From Acanthococcus lagerstroemiae (Eukaryota; Arthropoda; Insecta; Hemiptera; Eriococcidae): 64,000 bases of DNA. The notes under the pieces are model-generated. The model was not told where the DNA came from and ran no database searches. It saw only the letters and a program-made list of their open reading frames with translations. The DNA lies in NCBI GenBank assembly GCA_031841125.1, contig CM063110.1, positions 16,735,626 through 16,799,625 of the forward strand. The letters run 5' to 3'. The position numbers and the translations under genes are program-made. Positions within the stretch are counted from its first letter, which is position 1. Every line of letters starts with the position of its first letter. This document shows, in pieces, positions 46,801-57,520 of the stretch.

Positions 46801-47597
46801 CATAGGTTCGTGATTCATAATTGATAAAAAATTGATATTCTACTTTCATTTCCTGTGTTCCTAGGTACAATAGATACTAATTTGGGACAAAAATGTAAGT
46901 CAACTTGAAAAGGCATTTCCGTCCTTTGCATTCAAATTACAGAAAGCAAATTTTGACAAGTTATAACCGAGACAGCTATATGTACCCCTTACATTTCACT
47001 TGAATGTCTCGAAAAATTGTTTCAACAATGCCCAGGAGATGAAATAATTGGTTTCATTTCTCGCCGAGAGACAGCATAGGGAACCTTACTTATTGATTTA
47101 CCTTTGTAGATGATTGGTTTAGTAGCAGAGCAATATTTTCAACAGCATAACAATACTTCCCGTTACATGTACTTTTTTCAATCTATCCTCTATTCGCAAT
47201 AGCGGTAGGGGTCCATCGAATCAATAATGTTAGCCATACTATTCGGTCAATGTAAGTATAACATACAGTTCCGTAATAATAAATAAATTGAAAATTAAAA
47301 AAAGATTAAGGTTATAAGGCTACAAACCCGTAACTTAGGAAGTCTGAAATCTGATTACATGAAAAACTCCACATACCTGGAACAGAAGAAATACACGACT
47401 TATGTAAATGATGAAAAATACTCATTTTAGTACACTTAATTTAAAAAAAAAATTATACTGTTACAAGCTGATCAAAGTGTCACGATCAGCCTTATCGTCT
47501 CAGAGACAAACGGAAATTATTTGCGCATGTTTTGGGCATTTTAAAATTGCGAAATCAACCTCCATCTCGATTGGGAAAGATAAAAGGCAAAAACATC
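46801..47597. other. No recognisable feature
   Basis: AT-rich; no ORF, repeat pair or motif that I can support. Confidence 0.4.
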
Positions 47598-47894
47598 CAG
47601 GGACGTATCAGAGTTTTTCCTTGGGAAAGGGGGGGGGGAGAGAATTGTGAAAGTCCCAACTGACTCAACTCAAAATGCCCAAGCATTAAAGAAAAAAAAA
47701 CTTTTGATTAAACTTATTTTATTATTTTATTGAATCTTTTCAACTGATGACTCAACTCAAAATTCCCAGATATCAAAGCAAAGCAAAAAAAAAAAGTTTA
47801 CTCAGCTTGACTGAAATGTTAAATTATTTACCTTACTGCTGAGTGAAACATTCCCACGGTAAGTTGCCCCCTACCCCCCATCGGTACGTCCCAG
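47598..47894 (+). mobile_element. hAT-type MITE, G-run family, copy 4
   Basis: Begins CAGGGACGTATCAGAG and ends ATCGGTACGTCCCAG. It has a G run at 47629-47637 and about two internal CAACTGACTCAACTCAAAAT units. The target duplication is not clear. Confidence 0.7.
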
Positions 47895-48532
47895 TGACGA
47901 AAGCCAATGAAGAGGATGGGTGGTTTATTACATAAATGGCTATCCGCGTATCGTTGAAAACTGTTATACAGATATTCCGTGGTAAAATTTGGATTTTGAA
48001 ATCCCAAATGGGATTGAGTGCAACATGAAATGAGATATTCTAAATCAGCGCCCAAGAAAACCTCTAAATTGCATGTCAACATTTTTCAACACTAAAATTA
48101 CACATGATAAACAATTATTACAAGTTTGACCATTAATACGAGTATCATGAAATTCATTTTCTTAATCATCGCTATATTTTCACGTACTTTGTATTCACCT
48201 GAATACTGAACATCAACAAATGTGGCAGTCTTTATAAAAAGGAACAACTTTGTCTGTAAGAAAAAGACAAGGAAAACGTAAAAAACTGAAAAGTAAAATT
48301 TTTAGCACAAAAAATCGATTTTAAGATTATCATGGATTCCTGTACGAAATTCGATGCTCTTTCACATAAAGAAGATTGCAGCCTCCAGAAATATCAGCGA
48401 GTAGTTCTACATCTTCGACCATCGAACTTGTAGTACGTATCTATAGGAGATGAACAAATTATACGACCATCTTCGCCAAATTCTGAATTTAAAAAAAATT
48501 ATCCTGCACGGAGTAATTTTTTAATATCCTAG
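47895..48532. other. No recognisable feature
   Basis: AT-rich spacer; an 84-codon minus-strand frame (47828-48082) overlaps the MITE edge and is probably chance. Confidence 0.4.
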
Positions 48533-49071
48533 ATACGTACAAGTTCCCATAGTCACAATAGCGCTCAAACCATTAATTATTTACCTAGGGTCGGGCTGAA
48601 AAACGGACTTTTTGACCATTTAACGAAAAATGAAATTTTCCTAACCTTAACCTCTCCGAACGCCTTCAATTTTGAGAATAGGCAATACATCGTATTAAGA
48701 TTTTTTCTATCCAATTCAGTACTACCAGCCCCCATAGCCAGATTATTTATTCCATCAATTATCATGACTTGTATATCGTCGTGCAAATTGTGTTTTTTTG
48801 TAATCTTTAAAACATATAGCCCTTCAATTTGCCCATAGGCAACTTTTCGTACTCAACGGTTTTTTCTTAGTTTTATTGAGTACCACCTGATGCGCAACAT
48901 CCCGCCAGTTACCCAGGGGAACCAAGGGTAACTGACGGGTTCCTGAGTAATCTGAGGGTAACAGGGTTGTAAATGGGTAACTTTTCCGCGGGTAACTAGA
49001 GGGTAACTGATTGCGTATCGGGTATGCGTACCTAGCGGGTTTTTGAACCAAGTCAGACACCCTATATAATT
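48533..49071 (+). repeat. Second copy of the TA-flanked MITE, with a GGGTAAC-rich insert
   Basis: Matches 20870-21231 of the TA-flanked MITE, including the right end (GAACCAAGTCAGACACCCT). The left part is missing. About 130 bases at 48890-49020, absent from the other copy, repeat GGGTAACT/AGGGTAAC at least six times. Confidence 0.7.
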
Positions 49072-49263
49072 GTCTATGAAACAGTTTGATCTTCGACAGG
49101 AAAATAAACAATGTGTATTCAAAAACTTTGAACGTGTTTTTTTCAAAATCTTGTTTTTCGAAAATTGCGAGGTACCTATTTTTTTAATGGATGTAGAGAG
49201 ATGCATATAGCACATACGAAGCTGGGAAAGGTCTCATTTTGTCAGGAATTGAGTCGACTATAT

Positions 49264-49790
49264 AAACATGTGCTTACTTAAAAATGATCTGATCGACAAA
49301 GTTGGCCCTCTTTATAGAAACTGTCACAAATTGTGAAAATTCAAACACATTTGGAGGATTGGGACCGAGAGCACACATATCTTCGAACGAATCTTCTTTA
49401 ATATGGGGCCAACGTTCAACAAATGATGGTAATTCTTTCCATAGCTTTCCTTCATCCTCGTCAGAGAACTTCAGGCATTTGCAAATCTTCTTCAAACTAT
49501 TGTCTGGTAGTTCATTTTGGAGTACAAAGTTAAAGCGTTTTGGGTTAAAACATTCAACATCGCCATAAAACTGTCCATTTTTTTCAAATCGTTCTTCAGT
49601 CTAATTTATGATTGTATCTAAAATAACACTGGGTTGTTAGTTTCAAAATTCTACTTCCTATCGGTTTGTTTATGCCTTTTTTGCGGAAAGTCATTTTCAA
49701 TGCAAAATTCCTTTCCTAATTCAGCCAACATACGTTTAACAAAATTCTGAGCATTTATTGTATATGCTGGAGTAGAAAGGACTAAACAAT
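49264..49790 (-). pseudogene. hAT-like (ZMYM1-type) transposase fragment
   Basis: Reading the minus strand: NAQNFVKRMLAELGKEF, ENDFPQKRHKQTDRK, a stop or frameshift, then VILDTIIN, a stop in place of Gln, TEERFEKNGQFYGDVECFNP, KRFNFVLQNELPDNSLKKIC, KLWKELPSFVERWPHIKEDS and a stop at about 49270. The LDTIIN-x-x-x-ERF and LDPKRF/LP-x-x-L-x-K pattern resembles the insertion domain of hAT transposases related to ZMYM1/P52rIPK-like proteins. The catalytic N-terminal and the dimerisation C-terminal blocks are missing. Confidence 0.5.
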
Positions 49791-49954
49791 TTAATGTAAA
49801 ATGCTAAAAAATCGAATCAAAAATTGTCTAAATAGATTATAATATCCTCCCCCAGATAGATAGACAAACTATCAAGAACCCTCTTCCCCTGTTTCAAGCA
49901 CAAAAAAGGAGAATTCTCGAAATCAAAGAAGTTCACTTCCTTATTTTGAACTTA

Positions 49955-50263
49955 AAATTTGAAAAAATTAATCAAAAAAGTGTCTGTCCAGACAACAATA
50001 TCCTCGCCCTCAGATAGACAGACAGACTGTTAAGAGCCGGGGCTCCTATTTTGAACATAAAACGCGCAACCAAAATCAAAAATTGAGAATCCCGAGTAAA
50101 CATTTTCCTTCTCTCTCTGTCGCAAAAAATATCTGCTATGGGGCTGGAACCATTCTGGACATTTAATTGTGGGGCGGTACGTACTATAAATACACCCACA
50201 TAATGTCACAGGGGGGCTATAATATCGGGGAGGCATTTTGTCCTCAAGTGTAGTCCTTTTTAC
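49955..50263 (-). mobile_element. Partial arm of the 2.2 kb foldback element
   Basis: Matches one arm of the element at 51292-53502 in the right-arm orientation: AGATAGACAGACAGACTG, AACATAAAACGCGCAACC, TACACCCACATAATGTC and TTTTGTCCTCAAGTGTAGTC. The 21-bp array is deleted. A diverged duplicate of its inner edge lies at about 49845. Confidence 0.75.
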
Positions 50264-50519
50264 TTACTGAAGTAAATTCTTGCTATATTTTTTCCAAACC
50301 ACTTGTTAGCACACTGATTTGTCGCCAGACCAGCACAAAATCTGAATTTTTGTCTGTAAGTAATCTGATACACGTGTAGTTTTTTTCAAAAATTCTCAAA
50401 TATATCATAGCAGTCAGAATAATGGTGAACGTCTCCATGCATTCAAATGGGGAAAATCGAGATTTTCGTTTCGTTTCAATTTTGTTAAAAATTCATTTAT
50501 GATTGGAATCTTAAGTAAA

Positions 50520-51257
50520 AATAGATAGCCCGGTAACGGTGGTGTAAATGGTAGGGGAAGTAAAAAGAGTAAGTGAGGAACACGGACGGCCTGGTCATAA
50601 ATTTATAGAAATCGAAATTTATGTCTAACAGGGAGGGACCCAATGAAACTTGGCTAGCGGGGGCTAAAATATCTCGGGTACAAGAGTACAAATATCTGGG
50701 TCAAACAACGAAATTCGATAACAATAAATGGAAAGAGTTCTTAGAGAAAGGATTGTTAATGCATGGAAGGCTTTTTTGGCACACAAAATTTATCTTTAAA
50801 AATAAAATAAATCTAAATCTAAAAAATAATAAACGTACTCGAGAGCTGTGTGGTCTCAGTTCTCAGCTGTGGGTCTCAAACATGGGCATTAACCCAGAGG
50901 CACATTCAGCGTCTAAAAAACACCCACAATTTAATGCTGCCCAGCATTTTGGGCATTCGTTTACAAGATAAGATTGATACAAAAACTATTAGAGCAAAAA
51001 CAGGGACAAAAAGTATGGGGTATAAAATTAAAAAATCGAATACGCTGGCAATCTGGCAAGGGGTGACCCAGTGCAATGGAGTTACCGCTGCACCATGTGA
51101 GACTCGAAATATCAGAAGAGGAAAAGAGGCCGCCCAGCAACACGGTGGTTGAACGAGATTCTAGGATACGTAGGCCCTTGTTGGACACAGACAGCGAGGA
51201 AGCGCGAAAGATGGAGGAAGGTGACAGAAACCTATGCCCAACGGTGGGCTGATTAGG
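50520..51257 (+). pseudogene. LINE ORF2 C-terminal region
   Basis: Frames combine to AKISRVQEYKYLGQTTKFDN, KIIFKNKINLNLKNNK-like, LSCGSQTWALTQRHIQRLKN, LGIRLQDKID, IRAKTG and finally GRPATRWLNEILGYVG, QTARKRERWRKVTETYAQRW and a stop (TAG) at about 51255. This is the post-RT region and tail of the common insect LINE endonuclease-reverse transcriptase proteins. There are several frameshifts, and RT motifs are missing (5' truncation). It lies between two foldback arms. Confidence 0.8.
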
Positions 51258-51485
51258 AGGCGATTTACAGCGTAAACTTGGTGTACATCAGTAGAAAGGA
51301 CTACACTTGAGGACAAAATGTCTCCCCAATATTATAGCCCCCCCATGACATTATGTGGGTGTATCCATAGTACGTACCATCTCCAGCATTAAATGGCCAG
51401 GATGGTTCCAGTCCCCTAGCTGCCATTTTCGCCTCCAGAGAGAGAGAGAAAGAGAGAGGGGGGAGAGTATGTGTGTGTGTATTTC

Positions 51486-51602
51486 ATATGCCCGATTTAG
51501 TATCTAAAATGCTTGATTTAGTATTAAAAATGCCTGATTTACTGTTACGTATGCTCGATTTAATATTTGAAATGCGCGTTTTACTATTTTATATGCTCGA
51601 CT
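51486..51602 (+). repeat. 21-bp array in left foldback arm
   Basis: Five consecutive 21-bp units plus a partial: GCCCGATTTAGTATCTAAAA, then GCTTGATTTAGTATTAAAAA, and so on, diverged at 10-40%. Confidence 0.8.
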
Positions 51603-53064
51603 ATCTCTTTCTCTTTTCTTAATCATTTTTAACTAAATAGCTAGTATTAATTTTTTTTTTTAAAGGTCTTATTACACAATTTTACCAGCTATCGGAGCTC
51701 TAAAAATTTACATAATAGTACAAATTAAATATACGTGTACTATTTACAATAATTTGGTAGAGGGATTCTCAGCCAGTGCTGAGCCCTCTTTATTTTTGCA
51801 ATCATCTGTAGTATTAATTATGTAATCAATTAAAAAAAAAAAAATTAATTATGTAATCAATTTTTTTTTCTTTCTTCATCGATTTGTAACACAACTGTTT
51901 ATTACAAAATTATATAGTACAGACTACTAGGACTATATTCCATAAACATCTGTCACAAATTAAATAAGATTATATGGTTCATTGAGTCTATTTGGGAAAA
52001 TATTTATTCTGGAAAATTTCTATTTAGGAAAATGTTTATTCGGGAAAATTTCTATTTGGGAAACTGTTTATTCGGGATTCTCGATGTTTGATTTTGGTTG
52101 CATGTTTTATGTTCAAAATACTTGAAATTGGAGCCCTGGTTCTTAACAGTCTGTCTGTCTATCTGAGGGGGAGGATACTGTTGTCTATCCAGACACTTTA
52201 TGATTAATTTTTTCGCGTTATGTTTAAATTGTTTGATTTTTTTTTGGGGGGGGGGGGGAAGGAATCCATGTGGGAAAATTTTTATTCGGGAAAATATTAT
52301 TCGGGAGCCAACGGTCTAGCAAAATCACCTACATTTGTTCTTCATTCAAATGTCTCATAGAATGTTTGTTCGAAAAATATACGCTATCTGATCTATTTCT
52401 CATTGCTTTTTTTTTTGGTTGTTGATTGTTGTTAGCAGTCACTGATTTCTTCTAAGGAAGAGGGTATTGTTTTATACAGATTCTGTAAGTACTTCTGGTT
52501 CATAATATTTACTATTTGTCAGTCTATAAGATAGTCTATTTACCCTATTCAGGAAAATGATCAAAAATATTCTACATTTGCAGTATTTTACTCGAAAATG
52601 GGTTCTTCTTTCATAGTCGGGGTCACTTTTCACAAATTGTAACATAGGTATCTGACTTTTTTAAAGGTAGAGGTGGCCACTGATCCAGACTCTTGAAATA
52701 TAAGAGCCAGGGCTCCTATTTTTAGTATTTCAAACATAAAACGTGCAACCGAAATCAAAAATCGAGAATCCCGAATAAACATTTTCCCAAATAGAAATTT
52801 CCCCAAATAAATATTTTCCCAAATATATTCAATGAACCATAATCTTATTTAATTTGCGACAGATTTTTGTGGAATATAGTCTTAGTAGTCTGTATTATAC
52901 AGTTTTGTAACCAACAGTTGTATTACAAATCAGATAAAGAAACAAAAAAAAATTGATTAAATAATAAATTAATACCAGCTGTTTAGTTGAAATCACGGTA
53001 CTGTAGTTGAAAATGATTAACAAAAAAAAAAAAAAAAAAAAAAGAGAGAGCGAGATAGTCGAGC

Positions 53065-53340
53065 ACACAAAATATAAATTGCGCATTTCAAGTATAAAAT
53101 CCCGCATTTTTTATATAAATTATGCATTTTAATAGTAAATTGCTAATTTTGAATATAAAACACGCATTTTAAACAGTAAATTGAGCATTTCTAACACTAA
53201 ATTGCGCATTTTTGATACTAAATCAAGCATACAAAATAGTAAAACGCGCATTTCAAATACTAAATTGAGCATACATAATAGTAAATTGAGCATTTTTAAT
53301 ACTAAATCAAGCATTTTAGATACTAAACGAGCATATGAAA
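53065..53340 (-). repeat. 21-bp array in right foldback arm
   Basis: About thirteen 21-bp units (CGCATTTTTGATACTAAATC type), inverted relative to the left array, with more copies. The 7-codon periodic frame on the minus strand (MLDLVLKMLNLL...) is a by-product of the repeat length, not a protein. Confidence 0.8.
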
Positions 53341-53502
53341 TACACTCTCTCTCTCAAGGCAAAAATGGCGGCTAGGGGGCTGGAACCATGCTGGCCATTT
53401 AATGGTGGAAATGGTACATACTATAGATACACCCACATAATGTCCCGAGGGGCTATAATATTGGGGGGGGGGGCATTTTGTCCTCAAGTGTAGTCCTTTC
53501 TA

Positions 53503-53646
53503 TTTACACCTAATCAAAGTTGTAATGAAAAATAATAATAATAATAATCAGTTTTAGATCACCATTGTATAGTCAAATGTGTGAAGTGACTTTGAATTCT
53601 ACAGTTTACGCAGTATATAGACGTACACAGTTTGCATACTTCCTGT
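53503..53646. other. Short spacer with (AAT)n microsatellite
   Basis: A microsatellite of AAT at about 53528-53547; otherwise unremarkable. Confidence 0.5.
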
Positions 53647-53888
53647 CAGTGGCGTAGCCAGGATTTTTCCAAGGGAGGGTATCAGCAAAATTTTGGGCGG
53701 AGGGGGGTTACACCTAGTATAACGTGTATATTTTTACATTGACGTATCAGTATGTTGTGCTTTTCAACTTCAGTTATGCATATGAATTTAAATTTCATTT
53801 CGCGCATTTTCTGTGATACTGCAGCATGTAAAAAATTCTCCTTTAAAGGGGGGATTCATCCCCCTAATCCCCCATGGCTACGCCACTG
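53647..53888. mobile_element. hAT-type MITE (CAGTGGCGTAGCC ends)
   Basis: A 242-bp element with ends CAGTGGCGTAGCCAGGATTT and CATGGCTACGCCACTG. Flanks CTTCCTGT and CTTCATGT form an 8-bp target duplication with one mismatch. CAGTGGCGTAGC termini are widespread among animal hAT MITEs. Confidence 0.85.
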
Positions 53889-54234
53889 CTTCATGTACCT
53901 TTTTAGTTTTTAGCGATTGATTATTCAAGTATTCGGAGCTTTCTTCCAACCCAACCTTACAGCCCTCGAGGCTCTTGGGCTTTGGTTCCGGTGTCCCGGC
54001 GGCTTAGTTTGCGCCTGCCCCAACGTTCTCCCTTGTCGAGAAAAAATAACACCATAAATATTTGAATTTCAATTTTGATTCCAATTGGCAGCAAATAACG
54101 TAGCAAAACATTCGTCCAATGCAACCAAAAATTTGGAAAAACGAGAAATAACCGATTTCAATCGATAATGACTGCCTCAAAACCGATTATAATCGACAGT
54201 GAAAATTATCGATTTTTGACAGACTCAACTTGAA

Positions 54235-55240
54235 ATGATTAAAAACTTCGTTCAAAAATTCAATCTCATTACAGAGTGTCCCGAGGCACACCACTCTCCC
54301 CAACACAGAGGTACTGTAAATGTGCCCCCAAAGATTTTCCAGCTTGCTTTAACCCCTCCACGAATTAATTTCTGGTCACGCCCCTACATACAGAAGGCCT
54401 ACACGAAAGCCACGTTCACACAGCTTACCGTCGACCCCCTTCCGCTTCTAAACGATATTTTGAAAATCGCAACCGCCATTTCTGTCTTCTCGAAAAAGGG
54501 CACGCTCGGTGGCGAGGCTTGGCAACGCGAAAATCAGGTTAGAACGAATGAAACGGAATTTCAAACGGTAAACGGTTGCTTTAATTTAACCTTCTCCATT
54601 TTGTTCACGAATGCGTGTGATATTAATCTTGTAGACGGTACGGGCCGTCTCGCGAAAACACTTTAAATACCGCCCCTTATTAGGTGGTCCGCTGGTTAGG
54701 GTTGATCGCGAATTCGGAACGAACGGCATTTTCACCTTTAAGGGGAGCAGGTGGTGGTGCTCGTTTTCGCTACGGCACAGAGAAGCGCGCGAGCGGGAGA
54801 AAAGGTTCGTCTAGATCGTTAAATGCGGTTAAAACGTCTTCAATTTGAATTATTTCATAGCTCCGGTGGGACTGCCGACTCCGACAGTGCCGAATTCGAG
54901 GAGGTTGCAGCCTTTTTGGAAGCGCTGTACGGGTACAAATCGCCCGGCCGAATAGCGGTTGCTAATGTGTGCGTGCGCGAGCCGAATAATTATCAGCTAA
55001 CCTGCTCATTTTTGGCGCCAAGATGGATTAGGTCGTATCGAAGAGCAAATTAAATAATGAAATTGGGCTCGTTTATGCGGGTCTCATTAGCGAAGTTTTT
55101 TACGTTAATATTCACGTTCGGAAGGGGCTGAGTTTGGCCTTTGAATTGGAAATTGTATTTTCGGTGTGGTTCACAGTTTTTTCACGCTTCCGATCAGATG
55201 CTACATGTTTCCTGCGTGAAGGGCCACCACGTGGAAATCC
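54235..55240. other. GC-richer, low-repeat island with a 143-codon frame
   Basis: The plus-strand frame 54235-54666 (MIKNFVQKFNLITECPEAHH..., 143 codons) and 54823-55053 (76 codons) have no recognisable homology or repeat match. Composition is like the islands at 11850 and 34680. It could be an unrecognised exon, UTR or regulatory region. Confidence 0.3.
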
Positions 55241-55393
55241 GGGCCCGGGGCTAAGTCTTCCTCGGTTCCCCTTTTAATTTTAATTAAATTTTTTTTTTGG
55301 CTAATGATAGCTTAGACATTATTTCCCCATAGCATTTTTTCCCGCGGAGACTACCTATAATGAGAAACTATCAGAATTAAGAATAGAGATATG

Positions 55394-55781
55394 CAGGGAC
55401 GTACCGAAGAGTTTTTCCAGTGTGTGTGGGGGGGGGGAGGGGGTCAAAATTGTGGAAGTTCTAACTGACTCAACTCAGAATTCCCAAGTATCAAAGCAAA
55501 AAAAAAAAACTCTTGACTTGTTGGATTTTTCCAATTGACTCGACTCAAAATTCCCAACTATCAAAGCAAAAGAAGAAAAACCTTTTGACTTGTTGGGTTT
55601 CCCCAACCTCTTAACTCAATTCCCAACCCAAGTATCAAAGGGGGAAAAAACCTTTTAACTTGTTGATTCTTCCAACTCGCCTGACTGAAATAGGTAATGG
55701 TAAATTTTCTCATCTGCTGAGTGAAAAATTCCTACGGGGGTGTGTGTAAGTTGCCCCCTACCCACTATCCGTACGTCTCTA
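55394..55781 (+). mobile_element. hAT-type MITE, G-run family, copy 5
   Basis: Perfect 8-bp target duplication GAGATATG (55386-55393, 55782-55789). Begins CAGGGACGTACCGAAGAG and ends ATCCGTACGTCTCTA. Longest copy, with three internal units and a G run at 55429. Confidence 0.9.
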
Positions 55782-56138
55782 GAGATATGAAATATAAGGG
55801 GACACCGAATGAGGTAGATACACTAGGAAACTTACAGAAAAAGATGAAATGATTAAAGTAAGATATATAATAAGAATTAGCGAAATGAGATGGCCAGAAG
55901 AAAATGATTTTTGAACGAGGCAGGGAAAAGAGAACAAGCAGGCATAGCCAGTAGGTATTCTGAATAAGACTATAGGGAATAGTGTGCAAAAAGTTATACC
56001 CAACATAACGAGAGAATAATGATAGTAAGAATTTCATTAAAACCATCAGTATCTTCAGTGATAGTGCAAGTTTATGTGCCTGCAGGAAGTTAGAGCCAAG
56101 AAGAAGTAGAAGAAATTTGTGAAGAACAGAAGAAATAG

Positions 56139-57520
56139 ACCGATTTCCTGGTGACGTCACACAGTGATTTACTGTTAGCAAAAATACCCAATTTTGGCCA
56201 ACGAACATATTGACTCCCAGGGATGCGGAGGATATGAAGTTCATCCTGTATTAATATTATTATTAATTATTAAGTTTAATAATATAAAAATTAATGATGG
56301 AAATAGTAGTCAAAATCTAAAATTATTTATTCGAGGATAAATTAAATCTGAAGATGAAATTATTAATGGGATTAATCAATGACTAAATCTTCCAATAAAG
56401 ATTATAATAAAAGCATGGATAGTGAGAAGCCGGTAGCTGGAAATCAGAAGCCGGAAGTTTTTGCAGTTTTAAGATAATTTTGAGAAGCCAGAAGTTGGTA
56501 GCTGAATGAGTTGAAAGCTGGAAACCGGAAGCGGAAGCCGAAAGTTTTCAAGTTTCCAATCGGCTTCTTACAATTTTATAAAAATTGTTTTTTATGTTCT
56601 TTTTATCTAAAAAAAAGTAGAGGAAAAAGAGAGAAAAAAAAAGGTTAGTGAAGTGAAATGGTGAGAATAAGTAAAAGAAGCTGGAAACTAGAAGCCGGAA
56701 GCTGAAAAAAATTGGGAGCTAGAAGTTCATATACTGGGGCTGGAAGTTGGAGGCGAGAAGCTAGATGAGAATTGGAGGCTATAAGCCGAAAGTGGAAGCT
56801 GTATCGTTCGGCTTCCGCATCCCTGTTGACTCCCATGAGAAAAACACACAGAGCAAAGATCATTATGTTACTACTGGAGAACAAGAAATTTTTTAGAAAC
56901 CAGAAGTTTATTAGCAAATGCTAAGAAACTTCTGGATTAAAAATACATACCTTTGGTTTTTAACAAATTTTTTTCTCAGGTAGTAATGATCTTTGCTCCG
57001 TGTGTTTTTCTTATGGGAGGGAATCAGTGTTGTGTGCCCAATGTTAGGACTCCTTTCTCATTGAGACAAGAACTACACATGAGTCAACAGATCATTGTAT
57101 TATCGTTTCACTTCTACTGGATGAACATATGATGGTCTTTTTTGACATGTTTTGTGATGTAGAAGTCCTTAGAAGTTGATATTATGTTCAGTAAGTGTCC
57201 CATTTGTGAATTCATTTCGTTTTCTGGATTACAAATTAATTATATCAGTTCTTGGTTGGCGTTTTTCTGTTTTTTTATCCTACTAAATCAGTGTTTTATT
57301 CTCAGAAGTATCAACAGATATATTTTCATCGCTATTGCGAGTTTGCAATCTTTCTTTGCAAGTGTTTTTAAATTTCTTATGGTGAGTAGTAATACCTGAA
57401 AAGGAGAATACAATGTTAAAATAACAGATAAAAAATGAAGCCCGACAAAATAACAAAAAGTAACAAACGGGTACTTTTGCTGACAGTAACTCACTATGTG
57501 TGACGTCACGGGAAATCGGT
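56139..57520. mobile_element. TIR element with GTGACGTCAC arms, carrying a nested hAT MITE
   Basis: Left ACCGATTTCC, GTGACGTCACACA, then TTACTGTTAGCAAAA; the right end is the complement (57470-57520). An inner inverted pair lies at 56834-56880 and 56977-57020 (CACACAGAGCAAAGATCATT and complement). A hAT MITE lies at 56218-56825. The PLE at 57521 abuts the right end. Confidence 0.65.
56218..56825. mobile_element. hAT-type MITE (CAGGGATGCGGA ends)
   Basis: A 608-bp element with perfect 12-bp ends CAGGGATGCGGA/TCCGCATCCCTG and a perfect 8-bp target duplication TTGACTCC (56210-56217, 56826-56833). The interior repeats GAAGCCGGAAGCTGGAAA-type motifs. No ORF. Confidence 0.9.

Larger units (their letters stand above)
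51292..53502. mobile_element. 2.2 kb foldback element with ~0.8 kb arms
   Basis: Left end TAGAAAGGACTACACTTGAG and right end complement. The arms pair in order: CATTATGTGGGTGTA (51348/53437), a GA-rich tract, 21-bp arrays, TTTTTAATCATTTTC-like spacers, and GGGCTCC...CATAAAACGTGCAACC (about 52095/52700). Only about 500 bp is non-palindromic, and it encodes nothing. Flanking TA is possible. A partial arm is at 49955. Confidence 0.8.

Noticed and set aside
49264..49602. An exon with acceptor ATTAG and donor GTAAGC
   Set aside because: Reading through the supposed acceptor gives conserved hAT-like residues (VILDTIIN, stop, TEERF), so a single broken transposase frame is more likely than an intron.
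53129..53314. 61-codon frame with a regular 7-residue leucine pattern, like a leucine zipper
   Set aside because: It is the translation of the 21-bp tandem array in the foldback arm; period 21 automatically gives heptads.
51486..53340. CRISPR-like array of 21-bp units
   Set aside because: The units are contiguous with no unique spacers and lie in inverted arms of a transposon in a eukaryotic genome.
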